Below, piece after piece: positions 25,125 to 33,737 of a stretch of 61,381 nt of DNA. The notes under the pieces are model-generated. The model was not told where the DNA came from, made no database searches, and saw only the letters and a program-made list of their open reading frames with translations. A program made the position numbers and the translations under genes. This DNA is from Curtobacterium sp. MCBA15_008 (GTDB lineage Bacteria > Actinomycetota > Actinomycetes > Actinomycetales > Microbacteriaceae). Position 1 is the stretch's first letter. Each line of letters opens with the position of its first letter. The stretch spans positions 93,574 through 154,954 of the forward strand of contig NZ_MJGN01000023.1 of NCBI RefSeq assembly GCF_001865065.1, written 5' to 3'.

Positions 25125-27028
25125 GCGAGACGCGCCGGATGACCGTCGGCCAGGCACTCGTCGAGTTCCTGGCGAACCAGTGGACCGTCGACGGCCACGT
25201 CCGCGAGCGCACGATCCCGGGGATCTTCGGCATCTTCGGGCACGGCAACGTCGCCGGTCTCGGTCAGGCCATCAAGCAGCTCCACGTCGAGCAGCCGGGC
25301 CTGCTGCCGTACCACCAGGCGCGCAACGAGCAGGCGATGGTGCACGAGGCCGTCGGCTACGCGCGCATGCACCGCCGCCGGGCGACCTACGCGGCGACGG
25401 CGTCGGTCGGCCCGGGAGCCGCGAACATGCTCACCGGTGCCGCCCTCGCGACGACGAACCGGCTGCCCGCGCTGCTGCTGCCGTCGGACACGTTCGCGAC
25501 GCGCGCGACCGACCCGGTGCTGCAGCAGATCGAGATGCCGCACGACACCTCCGTGCAGGTGACGGACGCGTTCCGTCCGCTGTCGCGGTTCTTCGACCGG
25601 GTCGAGCGGCCGGAGCAGCTGTTCTCCATCGCGCTCGCCGCGATGCGCGTGCTGACGGACCCGGCCGAGACGGGAGCGGTCACGATCGCCCTGCCGGAGG
25701 ACGTGCAGGCCGAGGAGCTCGAGGTGCCCGTCGCGTTCCTGCAGCCCCGGGAGTGGCACATCCGTCGTCCGCTGCCCGAGCGCGGCCCGCTCGAGCGCGC
25801 GGTGGCCGCGATCCGCGCCGCCGAGCGTCCGGTGATCGTCGCCGGCGGCGGAGTCCTCTACTCGGACGCCGCCGACGAGCTCCGCGCCTTCGTCGAGGCC
25901 ACCGGGATCCCGGTCGGCACCTCGCAGGCCGGTGGTGGCTCGCTCGTCTGGGACCACCCGCAGTCCCTCGGCGGCATCGGCGCGACCGGCACCGCGGCCG
26001 CGAACGCCATCGCCGCCCAGGCCGACGTCGTGATCGGCATCGGCACCCGGTACAGCGACTTCACGACGGCGTCGCGCACCGCCTTCCAGAATCCCGACGT
26101 CACGTTCGTGAACGTCAACGTCGCGCCGTTCGACGCCTACAAGCACGGCACGCAGCTGCCCGTGATCGCGGACGCCCGGGAGGCACTGGTCGCGTTGACG
26201 GCGGCGCTCGCCGCCGACACGGCGTACGTCGTGGCCCCCACCTACGCTGACGAGATCGCCTCGCTGAAGGCGGCGTGGGACGCGGCGGTCGACGGCGCGT
26301 TCGCGCCGACCGGCAACGCCCTGCCGGGTCAGCCGGAGATCATCGGCGCCGTGCAGTCGGTCTCCGACCCGCGCGACGTCGTCATCCAGGCGGCCGGCTC
26401 ACTGCCCGGCGACCTGCACAAGCTCTGGCGGGTGCGCGACGAGCTCGGCTACCACGTCGAGTACGCGTTCTCGTGCATGGGCTACGAGATCGCCGGCGGC
26501 ATCGGCGTGCGGCGGGGCGCCCCGGACCGCGACGCCATCGTCATGGTCGGCGACGGCTCCTACCTGATGCTCCACACCGAGCTCGTCACCGCGGTGGCCG
26601 AGGGCATCAAGATCATCGTCGTGCTCATCCAGAACCACGGGTACGCGTCGATCGGGCACCTGTCCGAGACCGTCGGCTCCGAGCGCTACGGCACCCGGTA
26701 CCGCTACCTCGACGAGACGCAGTCGTTCGACAACGGCGATCCGTTGCCCGTCGACCTGGCAGCGAACGCCCGTTCGTACGGCGTCGACGTGATCGAGGTG
26801 CAGCCCGGCCCGGACAGCATCGAGGACCTCAAGGCCGCGGTGCGCCAGGCGAAGGCGAACGACCACACCACCCTCGTGCACATCAACTCGGACCCGCTCG
26901 TCTACGCCCCCGAGGGCGACGGCTGGTGGGACGTGCCGGTCGCGCAGACCTCCACGCTCGAGAGCACGCAGGCCGCCCGCGCCGAGTACGAGCAGCAGGT
27001 CGCCGCGCAGCGTCCGCTGCTCGGTTGA
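25121..27028 (+). CDS. iolD: 3D-(3,5/4)-trihydroxycyclohexane-1,2-dione hydrolase IolD
   Basis: IolD is the thiamine-diphosphate enzyme that opens the ring of the diketone intermediate to give 5-deoxy-glucuronate. The 635-residue product has the N-terminal Pyr domain (FGIFGHGNVAGLGQAI, ASVGPGAANMLTGAALAT), a central Rossmann-like domain (VIVAGGGVLYSDAA) and the PP domain with GDGSYLMLHTELVTA and IQNHGYASIGHL. ATG 25121 overlaps the iolB stop (ATGA) and follows AAGGAG. Length is normal for the family. Confidence 0.95.
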   Translation: MSETRRMTVGQALVEFLANQWTVDGHVRERTIPGIFGIFGHGNVAGLGQAIKQLHVEQPGLLPYHQARNEQAMVHEAVGYARMHRRRATYAATASVGPGAANMLTGAALATTNRLPALLLPSDTFATRATDPVLQQIEMPHDTSVQVTDAFRPLSRFFDRVERPEQLFSIALAAMRVLTDPAETGAVTIALPEDVQAEELEVPVAFLQPREWHIRRPLPERGPLERAVAAIRAAERPVIVAGGGVLYSDAADELRAFVEATGIPVGTSQAGGGSLVWDHPQSLGGIGATGTAAANAIAAQADVVIGIGTRYSDFTTASRTAFQNPDVTFVNVNVAPFDAYKHGTQLPVIADAREALVALTAALAADTAYVVAPTYADEIASLKAAWDAAVDGAFAPTGNALPGQPEIIGAVQSVSDPRDVVIQAAGSLPGDLHKLWRVRDELGYHVEYAFSCMGYEIAGGIGVRRGAPDRDAIVMVGDGSYLMLHTELVTAVAEGIKIIVVLIQNHGYASIGHLSETVGSERYGTRYRYLDETQSFDNGDPLPVDLAANARSYGVDVIEVQPGPDSIEDLKAAVRQAKANDHTTLVHINSDPLVYAPEGDGWWDVPVAQTSTLESTQAARAEYEQQVAAQRPLLG

Positions 27029-27060
27029 AACCCTCTGAGACAGAAAGCGACAGCGACGTC

Positions 27061-28014
27061 ATGACCGACACCGCCACCCCCATCGGCAGCCCGTCCACCG
27101 ACGCGGCACCGGCCTCGATCCGCATCGGCACCGCGCCCGACTCGTGGGGAGTCTGGTTCCCCGACGACCCGAAGCAGGTGCCGTGGCAGCGCTTCCTCGA
27201 CGAGGCGTCCGCCGCCGGGTACGAGTGGATCGAGCTCGGCCCGTACGGGTACCTGCCGACCGACCCCGCGCAGCTGTCGGACGAGCTCGAGTCCCGCGGG
27301 CTCAAGCTCTCCGCCGGCACCGTGTTCACCGGGTTCCACAAGGGGGACGACCAGTTCCAGCGCGCGTGGGACCAGGCCGTCGCGGTCGCGGGCCTGGCGG
27401 CGAAGCTCGGCGCCGAGCACCTCGTCACGATCCCCGACCTGTGGCGCTCGGACGCCACCGAAGAGGTCCTCGAGTCCCGCACGCTGACGGACGAGCAGTG
27501 GGAGCGTCTCGGCAAGGGCCACGACCAGCTCGGCAAGGCGCTGCTCGAGGAGTACGGCGTCCACCAGCAGTTCCACACGCACGCCGACAGCCACGTCGGC
27601 ACCTACAAGGAGACCGTGCGCTTCCTCGAGGTCACGAACCCCGAGTACACGAACCTCTGCCTCGACACCGGACACTTCGCGTACTACGGCGGCGACAACC
27701 TCAAGCTCATCGCGGAGCACCCGGAGCGGATCGGCTACCTGCACCTCAAGCAGGTCGACACCGACCTGCTGTTCGACGTCCTGAAGAACGACGTGCCGTT
27801 CGCCACCGCCGTCTCGCAGGGCATCATGACCGAGCCGCCGCACGGCACGCCCGCGCTCGCCCCGATCATCGAGGCCGTCGCCGCGATCAACCCGGACGTC
27901 TTCGGCATCGTCGAGCAGGACATGTACGGCTGCTCGGTCGACGCTCCCGGTCCGATTGCCGAGCGCACGTTCCAGCACATCTTCGGTTCCACGTCCGCCG
28001 CCCGCGCGTCCTGA
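27061..28014 (+). CDS. iolE: Inosose dehydratase IolE-type sugar isomerase/epimerase-fold protein
   Basis: IolE removes water from 2-keto-myo-inositol. The 317-residue TIM barrel of the AP-endonuclease-2 superfamily has the opening IRIGTAPDSWGVWFPDDP and metal-site segments HTHADSHVGTYKET, LCLDTGHFAYYGG and YLHLKQVD, with the final Glu in FGIVEQDMYGC. Of the two barrels in the operon this one fits IolE better, while the 289-residue protein at 29121 resembles IolH; assignment rests on motif and length recall. ATG 27061 lies 32 nt after the iolD stop. Confidence 0.85.
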   Translation: MTDTATPIGSPSTDAAPASIRIGTAPDSWGVWFPDDPKQVPWQRFLDEASAAGYEWIELGPYGYLPTDPAQLSDELESRGLKLSAGTVFTGFHKGDDQFQRAWDQAVAVAGLAAKLGAEHLVTIPDLWRSDATEEVLESRTLTDEQWERLGKGHDQLGKALLEEYGVHQQFHTHADSHVGTYKETVRFLEVTNPEYTNLCLDTGHFAYYGGDNLKLIAEHPERIGYLHLKQVDTDLLFDVLKNDVPFATAVSQGIMTEPPHGTPALAPIIEAVAAINPDVFGIVEQDMYGCSVDAPGPIAERTFQHIFGSTSAARAS

Positions 28015-28059
28015 CGCAGCTGCGCGTCCACGCAGCGTCACCCACCACAGGAGAACACC

Positions 28060-29121
28060 ATGAGCACCACTGACAACCTCCGCGTCGCCGTCGTCGGCGC
28101 GGGCGCCATGGGCAGCGACCACATCCGTCGCATCACCTCGACCATCGCCGGGGCGGACGTCGTCGCGATCGTCGACCCCGACACCGCGCGTGCCACGGCC
28201 GCCGCCGAGAAGGCGCCCGGCGCGATCACCGCGGCGTCGTTCGAGGACGCCCTCGAGCGCACCCCGATCGACGCCGTGATCGTCGCGACGCCCGGGTTCC
28301 TGCACGAGCCGGTCCTCGTGCCGGCCATCGAGCGCGGACTCGCCGTCCTGTGCGAGAAGCCGCTGACGACCTCCGCCGAGGACTCCCTGCGCATCGTCGA
28401 GCTCGAGCAGGGGACGTCCGACCGCCCGAAGATCCAGGTCGGGTTCATGCGCCGGTTCGACAAGGGCTACCAGGAGCTCCGCGCCCTGCGCGAGTCGGGG
28501 GCGAACGGCGCCCTGCTCGCGCTGCACCACGCGCACCGCAACCCGACGACCCCGCCGAACTTCAGCGAGTCGATGCTCATCCACGACTCGGTGATCCACG
28601 AGATCGACATCATCCCGTTCATCACGGGCGAGGCGATCACGAGCGTCGAGGTGAAGAAGCCGCGGAAGAACTCCCTGGCGCCGGCCGACCTGCCGGAGCC
28701 CCAGTTCGTGCTCTTCACCACCGAGTCCGGCACGATGGCGATCGTCGAGATCAACGTGAACGCCCAGTTCGGGTACCAGGTCACGACCGACGCCGTCTTC
28801 GAGTCCGGTGTCGCGTACATCGGTCGCGAGACGTCGCTCAACCTGGTGTCGCAGGGGGTCTCCGGGCAGGGCGTCACGCCGTCGTTCGTCGAGCGCTTCG
28901 GCGCCGCCTACGACGAAGAGGTCCAGCGCTGGGTCGACGCCGCGAAGCAGGGCGGGATCGACGGGCCGAGCGCCTGGGACGGCTACACGGCGTCCGTCGT
29001 CGCCGAGGTCGCGGTCCGCGCGCAGCAGTCCGGCGCGCTCGAACAGGTCACCTACGCCACGGACAAGCCGGCGTTCTACGACACCGGTTCGACCACACTC
29101 GCGACGGCCGCGGGGGCCTGA
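28060..29121 (+). CDS. iolG: Inositol 2-dehydrogenase IolG (Gfo/Idh/MocA family)
   Basis: IolG oxidises myo-inositol to 2-keto-myo-inositol with NAD+, the first pathway step. The 353-residue product has an N-terminal Rossmann fold (VAVVGAGAMGSDHIRRI), the family motif CEKPLTTS with its catalytic lysine, and the downstream motif MLIHDSVIHEIDIIPF carrying the Asp/His pair of inositol dehydrogenases. A strong AGGAG precedes ATG 28060, suggesting high expression. The stop shares one base with the next start (TGATG). Confidence 0.93.
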   Translation: MSTTDNLRVAVVGAGAMGSDHIRRITSTIAGADVVAIVDPDTARATAAAEKAPGAITAASFEDALERTPIDAVIVATPGFLHEPVLVPAIERGLAVLCEKPLTTSAEDSLRIVELEQGTSDRPKIQVGFMRRFDKGYQELRALRESGANGALLALHHAHRNPTTPPNFSESMLIHDSVIHEIDIIPFITGEAITSVEVKKPRKNSLAPADLPEPQFVLFTTESGTMAIVEINVNAQFGYQVTTDAVFESGVAYIGRETSLNLVSQGVSGQGVTPSFVERFGAAYDEEVQRWVDAAKQGGIDGPSAWDGYTASVVAEVAVRAQQSGALEQVTYATDKPAFYDTGSTTLATAAGA

Positions 29122-29990
29122 TGCCGAAGATCGCCCTCGACCCCACGCCGTACCACCACGACCTGTCCCTGCTCGAGTTCCCGCAGAAGGTCGCCGACCT
29201 CGGGTACGAGTACTTGCAGCTCACGCCGCACAAGGACTTCATCCCGTTCTACCGCCACCCCAAGGCCGACGACGACCTGGTCGACGCGTTCGCCGCCGCG
29301 TGCTCCGCCGCGGGCGTGCAGGTCGCGAGCGTGCTGCCCGTGCTCCGCTGGTCCGGCCCCGACCGCGACGCCCGCGAGGCCGCGGTGCAGAAGTGGAAGC
29401 GGGTCATCGAGATCACGAAGCGCCTCGGCGTCGACACGATCAACACGGAGTTCTCCGGTCGTCCGGAGCACCCCGAGGAGTCCGAGGACGCCTTCTACCG
29501 GTCGATGGAGGAACTCCTGCCGATCATCGAGGACGCCGGGATCCGCGTGCTCATCGACCCGCACCCCGACGACTTCGTCGAGGACGGGCTCGAGGCGCTC
29601 CGCGTGATCCGAGGCCTGAACTCGAAGCACGTCGGGTTCGTCTACGTCGCGTGCCACACCTTCCACTACGGCGGGAACATGGACGAGATCATCGACGCCG
29701 CCGGTGACTCGCTGCAGTTGGTCCACGTCGCCGACGCGTACGACCACCGCCGGTCGCACGGCCTCCGGTACATCACGAACCCGCCCGGCAACCCGGTCCG
29801 CGTGCACCAGCACCTGCCGGTCGGTCAGGCGGACGTCGACTTCGACGCGTTCTGGGCCGCGCTCGACCGCGTCGGGTTCACTGCCCGCGAGGACACCGTC
29901 GCCGTGTCGAGCGTCTTCGCCGAGGACGAGAACGCCGACGAGGTCTCCCGCTTCCAGCTCGACACGATCAAGAAGGGACTCCACCGATGA
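29121..29990 (+). CDS. IolH-like sugar phosphate isomerase/epimerase
   Basis: A 289-residue AP-endonuclease-2-type TIM barrel. KIALDPTPYHHDLS and YEYLQLTPHKDFIPFYRHP at the N-terminus, IDPHPDDFVEDG, YVACHTFHYGG and LQLVHVADAYDH supply the metal-binding residues. Length and N-terminus match my recollection of Bacillus IolH, a protein of uncertain function in inositol operons. It is translationally linked to iolG (TGATG) and to the transaldolase-like gene (ATGA), so it is an integral operon member. Isomerisation between inosose stereoisomers is possible but unproven. Confidence 0.8.
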   Translation: MPKIALDPTPYHHDLSLLEFPQKVADLGYEYLQLTPHKDFIPFYRHPKADDDLVDAFAAACSAAGVQVASVLPVLRWSGPDRDAREAAVQKWKRVIEITKRLGVDTINTEFSGRPEHPEESEDAFYRSMEELLPIIEDAGIRVLIDPHPDDFVEDGLEALRVIRGLNSKHVGFVYVACHTFHYGGNMDEIIDAAGDSLQLVHVADAYDHRRSHGLRYITNPPGNPVRVHQHLPVGQADVDFDAFWAALDRVGFTAREDTVAVSSVFAEDENADEVSRFQLDTIKKGLHR

Positions 29991-31099
29991 CCGACACCCT
30001 CGCCACACCGGCGTCCACGGACACCGACACGCGTCCGGTCACCCTGCAGGCCGCGTCGCAGACCGTGACCGCGCTCTGGAACGACTCGGCGGACCCGCGC
30101 GAACTGTCCACGGCGATCCACGAGTACGGCGCCGTCGGTGCGACCTGCAACCCGGTGATCGCGTACACGTGCATCCAACAGGACCCGGCGACGTGGGAGC
30201 CCCGGATCCGGCAGATCGCCGAGGAGCACCCGACCGCGGGGGAGTCCTGGATCGGGTGGAAGGCCGTCGAGGAACTGTCCATCGCCGCGGCAGCGCAGCT
30301 CCTGCCCGCGTTCGAGGCATCCGGCGGGCGGAACGGGCGGCTGTCGATGCAGACCGACCCGCGCCTCCACCGTGATCGCGACGCCCTCGTCGAGCAGGCG
30401 GTGCGGTTCTCGGGGCTGGCTCCGAACATCATCGTGAAGATCCCCGCGACCAAGGTCGGCATCGCCGCGATCGAGGAGGCCGCGTACCGCGGTGTCTCGA
30501 TCAACGCGACCGTGTCGTTCACGGTGCCGCAGGTCGTCGCCGTGGGCGAGGCCATCGAGCGGGCCCTCGACCGTCGCGCCGCCGACGGACTGCCCGACCA
30601 GGAGTTCGGTCACGTCGTCACGCTGATGGCCGGCCGGTTCGACGACTGGCTGAAGACCGTCGTCAAGCGCGACCACGTCATGATCGACCCCGGGTACCTC
30701 GAGTGGGCCGGCGTCGCCGCGGTGAAGAACGCGTACCGGGTCTTCCAGGAGCGCGGGTTCCGCTCACGTGTGCTCGTCGCCGCCTTCCGGAACGCGCTGC
30801 AGTGGTCGGAGTTCCAGGGCGGTGACCTCGTGGTCTCGCCGCCGTTCCAGTGGTCGAAGGACATCAACGACAACGCGGTCCCGTTCCGACCGGGCGCCAT
30901 CGACGACGAGGTCCCCGCACACGTCCTCGACGCGCTCCGTGCCGCGACACCGGAGTTCGCCCGCGGCTACGACGTCGACGGGATGACCATCGACGAGTTC
31001 GACCGCTTCGGGGCAACGGTCACGACGCTCCGGCAGTTCCTCGACGCGGACGCCAAGCTCGACGCCCTCGTGCGCGACATCCTCGTCCCGGCCGCATGA
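29987..31099 (+). CDS. Transaldolase-family protein within the inositol operon
   Basis: The 370-residue product has transaldolase-type signatures: GAVGATCNPVIAY (compare ATTNP in housekeeping Tal), SMQTDPRLHRD, the Schiff-base segment IIVKIPATKVGI with K151, and SINATVSFTVPQ. Cys replaces the usual Thr in ATTNP, and flanking regions diverge from the pentose-phosphate enzyme. Its place inside the iol operon, with 4-nt overlaps on both sides, argues for an inositol-specific aldol or transaldol reaction, perhaps on DKG-phosphate or a deoxyketose. The substrate is not known from sequence. Confidence 0.85.
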   Translation: MTDTLATPASTDTDTRPVTLQAASQTVTALWNDSADPRELSTAIHEYGAVGATCNPVIAYTCIQQDPATWEPRIRQIAEEHPTAGESWIGWKAVEELSIAAAAQLLPAFEASGGRNGRLSMQTDPRLHRDRDALVEQAVRFSGLAPNIIVKIPATKVGIAAIEEAAYRGVSINATVSFTVPQVVAVGEAIERALDRRAADGLPDQEFGHVVTLMAGRFDDWLKTVVKRDHVMIDPGYLEWAGVAAVKNAYRVFQERGFRSRVLVAAFRNALQWSEFQGGDLVVSPPFQWSKDINDNAVPFRPGAIDDEVPAHVLDALRAATPEFARGYDVDGMTIDEFDRFGATVTTLRQFLDADAKLDALVRDILVPAA

Positions 31100-32298
31100 C
31101 CAGCCTGGACACCATCGGCGTCGGGCTGATCTCGGTCGGCTGGATGGGGCGACTGCACTCGCGGGCCTACCGAGCCCTGCCCGACCACTTCCCCGAGCTC
31201 GGGGTGCAGCCCCGGCTGGTCGTCGCCGCCGACCCGATCGAAGCGGCGCGCGAGCAGGCGGTCACACGCCTCGGCTACGAGCGCGCGGTCGCGGACTACC
31301 ACGAGGTCCTCGCCGATCCGGCCGTCGACGTCGTCTCGATCTGCTCGCCGAACTTCCTGCACCGCGAGATGGCCGTCGCCGCGGCCGCAGCGGGCAAGCC
31401 GTTCTGGATCGAGAAGCCGATGGGTCGGTACGCCAGCGACTCGCGGGAGATCCACGAAGCAGTGCAGCGCGCGGGCGTCATCACGAGCGTCGGGTTCAAC
31501 TACCGGCACGCACCCGCCATCGAACGGGCACGCGAGCTCGTCCGGAGCGGCCGGCTCGGACGGATCACGAACGTCCGTGGATCGCTCCTCGCCGACTACT
31601 CGTCGGACCCCGCCGCACCCCTGACCTGGCGCTTCGAGCGTGAGCGTGCGGGCTCCGGGGTCCTCGGAGACCTGCTGTCGCACGGCCTCGACCTGGCGCA
31701 GTACGTGGTCGGACGGATCGCCAGCGTGAGCGCGCTCGCCGAGACCGTCATCACCGAGCGACCGCGCCCGGGCGCGGGGATCGTCGACCGGAGCGCAGCC
31801 GCCACGGGTGAGCTCGGACCGGTCGAGAACGAGGACTACGCCGCGCTGCTGTTCCGCTTCGAGGACGGCGCCGTCGGCACGATGGACTCCAGCCGGGTCA
31901 TGCGCGGCCCGCACGCCGAGTACACCTTCGAGGTCTACGGCACGAAGGGGTCTGTGCGGTGGGACTTCCAGCGTCTCAACGAGCTCGAGGTGTACCTCGA
32001 CGGGCAGGAAGTGGACGGGTACGCGACCCACTACGTCGCGCCGGGGGACGGCGAGTTCGCCCGGTTCCAGCCGGGTGCCGGCACGGCCATGGGCTACGAC
32101 GACCTCAAGACGATCGAAGCGGCGCAGTTCGTCGCCAGCGTCCGTCGTGGTGAGCAGCTGGCGCCGTCGGTCGCGGACGGGCTGGCGGCCGCGTCGATCG
32201 TGGAAGCGGCCGAGGCCTCGCTCGCCGACGGGGCGTGGCACGACGTCGCGCGCGTCGACGGACCGCTCACCTACGCGGCGGCGACACCCGTGCTCTAG
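31096..32298 (+). CDS. Second Gfo/Idh/MocA family oxidoreductase of the iol operon
   Basis: A 400-residue NAD(P)-dependent dehydrogenase with the Rossmann start VGLISVGWMGRLHSRAY, the family lysine in WIEKPMGRYASD, VGFNYRHAPAIERAR and GVLGDLLSHGLDLAQYVVG carrying the catalytic Asp/His-like positions. It is longer than IolG and not closely similar, so it probably handles a different stereoisomer or sugar (for example scyllo- or chiro-inositol). ATG 31096 overlaps the preceding stop. It is the last operon gene, followed by a 52-nt palindrome. Confidence 0.87.
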   Translation: MTSLDTIGVGLISVGWMGRLHSRAYRALPDHFPELGVQPRLVVAADPIEAAREQAVTRLGYERAVADYHEVLADPAVDVVSICSPNFLHREMAVAAAAAGKPFWIEKPMGRYASDSREIHEAVQRAGVITSVGFNYRHAPAIERARELVRSGRLGRITNVRGSLLADYSSDPAAPLTWRFERERAGSGVLGDLLSHGLDLAQYVVGRIASVSALAETVITERPRPGAGIVDRSAAATGELGPVENEDYAALLFRFEDGAVGTMDSSRVMRGPHAEYTFEVYGTKGSVRWDFQRLNELEVYLDGQEVDGYATHYVAPGDGEFARFQPGAGTAMGYDDLKTIEAAQFVASVRRGEQLAPSVADGLAAASIVEAAEASLADGAWHDVARVDGPLTYAAATPVL

Positions 32299-32308
32299 AC
32301 GGTCGCCC

Positions 32309-32360
32309 CAGACGGACGGGAGGCGCGGTGCCAGCTGGCACCGCGCCTCCCGTCTGTCTG
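32309..32360. terminator. Full-length palindromic repeat terminating the iol operon
   Basis: A 52-nt palindrome with 26-nt arms and one mismatch. The inner arm is GGGAGGCGCGGTGCCAG, flanked by GACGGAC/GTCTGTC. It begins 11 nt beyond the last operon stop codon. It is the longest copy of the repeat family in the window. Confidence 0.85.
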
Positions 32361-32382
32361 GTGGTCACCGTCCGATCCATGT

Positions 32383-32399
32383 TAGTTTGTCAGGACAAA
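32383..32399 (+). promoter_or_regulatory. Tautomerase promoter with GntR operator
   Basis: TAGTTT (32383-32388) is a candidate -10. The near-palindrome TTTGTCAGGACAAA at 32386-32399 overlaps it and the likely start site. The TGTCNNGACA core is the same as at the iol and gntR promoters, indicating common repression. Confidence 0.7.
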
Positions 32400-32421
32400 G
32401 TCCCGAACTGCAGGAGGCACC

Positions 32422-32829
32422 ATGCCGCTCGTCCGTATCGACCTCGCCACCGGGCGCACCCCGGAAGCCGTCCGTGCCATCGCCGATGCGATCCACACCG
32501 CCATCGTCGACGTCTACGGCATCCCCCTGCGCGACCGGTTCCAGGTCATCACCGAGCACCCCGCGCAGCAGATCATCGCCGAGGACGCCGGCCTCGGGTT
32601 CGAGCGGACCGAGGGCGTCATCGTGATCCAGGTCTTCACGCAGCGCGGCCGCACCGACGAGGCGAAGACGGCGCTCTACGCGGCGATCCACGACGCGCTG
32701 GCGGCCGTCGGTGTCGCGTCCGAGGACGTCTTCATCGGCTACGTCGAGAACGGACCGCAGGACTGGTCCTTCGGGTTCGGGCGGGCCCAGTACGTGACGG
32801 TCGAGCTCGGGGTGCCGTCGCCTGCCTGA
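32422..32829 (+). CDS. Tautomerase superfamily protein (4-oxalocrotonate tautomerase-like)
   Basis: The 135-residue protein starts MPLVRIDL. Removal of Met exposes Pro1, the catalytic base of this superfamily. It is about twice the classical 62-residue monomer, as in fused or MSAD-like members. AGGAGG lies 8 nt before ATG 32422. It has its own promoter with the IolR-type operator. It may tautomerise a keto-enol intermediate of inositol breakdown; the reaction is not known. Confidence 0.88.
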   Translation: MPLVRIDLATGRTPEAVRAIADAIHTAIVDVYGIPLRDRFQVITEHPAQQIIAEDAGLGFERTEGVIVIQVFTQRGRTDEAKTALYAAIHDALAAVGVASEDVFIGYVENGPQDWSFGFGRAQYVTVELGVPSPA

Positions 32830-32847
32830 CCGTTGCGGCCGTCCGGC

Positions 32848-33606
32848 CTACTTGTCGACGAGCGTGACCTCGAACGAGTAGCGGTCCGGGCGGTAGCAGT
32901 GCACGCCGTACTCGACCGCACGCCCCGAGGCGTCGTACGCCGTCCGGCTCATCGTCAGCACGGGGTCGCCGTCCTCGATCTCGAGCAGGTTCGCTTCCTC
33001 GTCGGTCACGGCGCGGGCGCCGATCCGCTGCTTCGCGACGCGCATGGTGACGCCGCGGCTGCGGAGGAGCTGGTAGAGGCCGTGGGCCTGCAGGTCCTCG
33101 TCGGTGATCTCGAGGAACTCCGGGGGCAGGTAGTTCTCGAGGATGGCCATCGGCACGTCCTCGGCGAAACGCACCCGACGGATGTGCGCGACCGTGGTGC
33201 CGGGCTCGACGCCGAGCGCCTCGGCGACGACGTCCGACGCCGGCACGTCGTTGCGTTCGAGCAGCGTCGTCGCCGGCCCCTGCGAGCCCTGGGCGAGGTC
33301 GTCGTACAGGCTCGTCAGCTCGACCTTGCGGGTGACCGGGCCGTGCACGACCTGGGTCCCGATGCCCCGGCGGCGCACCAGCAGCCCCTTGTCGACGAGG
33401 TCCTGGATCGCCCGGCGGATCGTCGGGCGGGACAGCCCCAGTCGCTCACCGAGTGCGATTTCGTTCTCGAGTCGCGCCCCCGGCGGCATCGCGCCGGAGC
33501 GGATCGACTCCTCGATGCGCGAGGCGACCTGGAAGTACAGGGGCATCGGACCCGACCGGTCCAGGTCCATGAACAGGTCGGACGGCAGCTGGCCATCGTT
33601 GGTCAT
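32848..33606 (-). CDS. GntR family regulator of the inositol operon (IolR-like)
   Basis: The 252-residue protein has an N-terminal winged helix (about residues 20-85; MPLYFQVASRIEESIRSG and LGLSRPTIRRAIQDLVDKGLL) and a C-terminal UTRA-type effector domain. GntR/HutC proteins with UTRA domains bind sugar derivatives. Location beside the iol operon, and a shared palindrome in front of iolC, the tautomerase gene and its own promoter, support an IolR-like repressor. ATG 33606 follows AAGGAC. A long upstream reading frame has no family support and was not used. Confidence 0.92.
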   Translation of the reverse strand: MTNDGQLPSDLFMDLDRSGPMPLYFQVASRIEESIRSGAMPPGARLENEIALGERLGLSRPTIRRAIQDLVDKGLLVRRRGIGTQVVHGPVTRKVELTSLYDDLAQGSQGPATTLLERNDVPASDVVAEALGVEPGTTVAHIRRVRFAEDVPMAILENYLPPEFLEITDEDLQAHGLYQLLRSRGVTMRVAKQRIGARAVTDEEANLLEIEDGDPVLTMSRTAYDASGRAVEYGVHCYRPDRYSFEVTLVDK

Positions 33607-33665
33607 CGCGGTCCTTCGGGGAGTGCGGCGTGCGGCGCCGTGCGTTCGGCAACGGTGCCGAGGGA

Positions 33666-33680
33666 ATGTCGTGACAATAC
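33666..33680 (-). promoter_or_regulatory. gntR promoter and autoregulatory operator
   Basis: On the minus strand TATTGT (33680-33675) is a plausible -10 and overlaps the palindrome ATGTCGTGACAA (33666-33677). The TGTCNNGACA core matches the iolC and tautomerase operators. Binding here would give negative autoregulation. Confidence 0.65.
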
Positions 33681-33737
33681 CACCGGGGTCCGCGGCAATC
33701 GGGCGCGTGCGATGGGTGTCGCCCCGCCCGGATCGTC

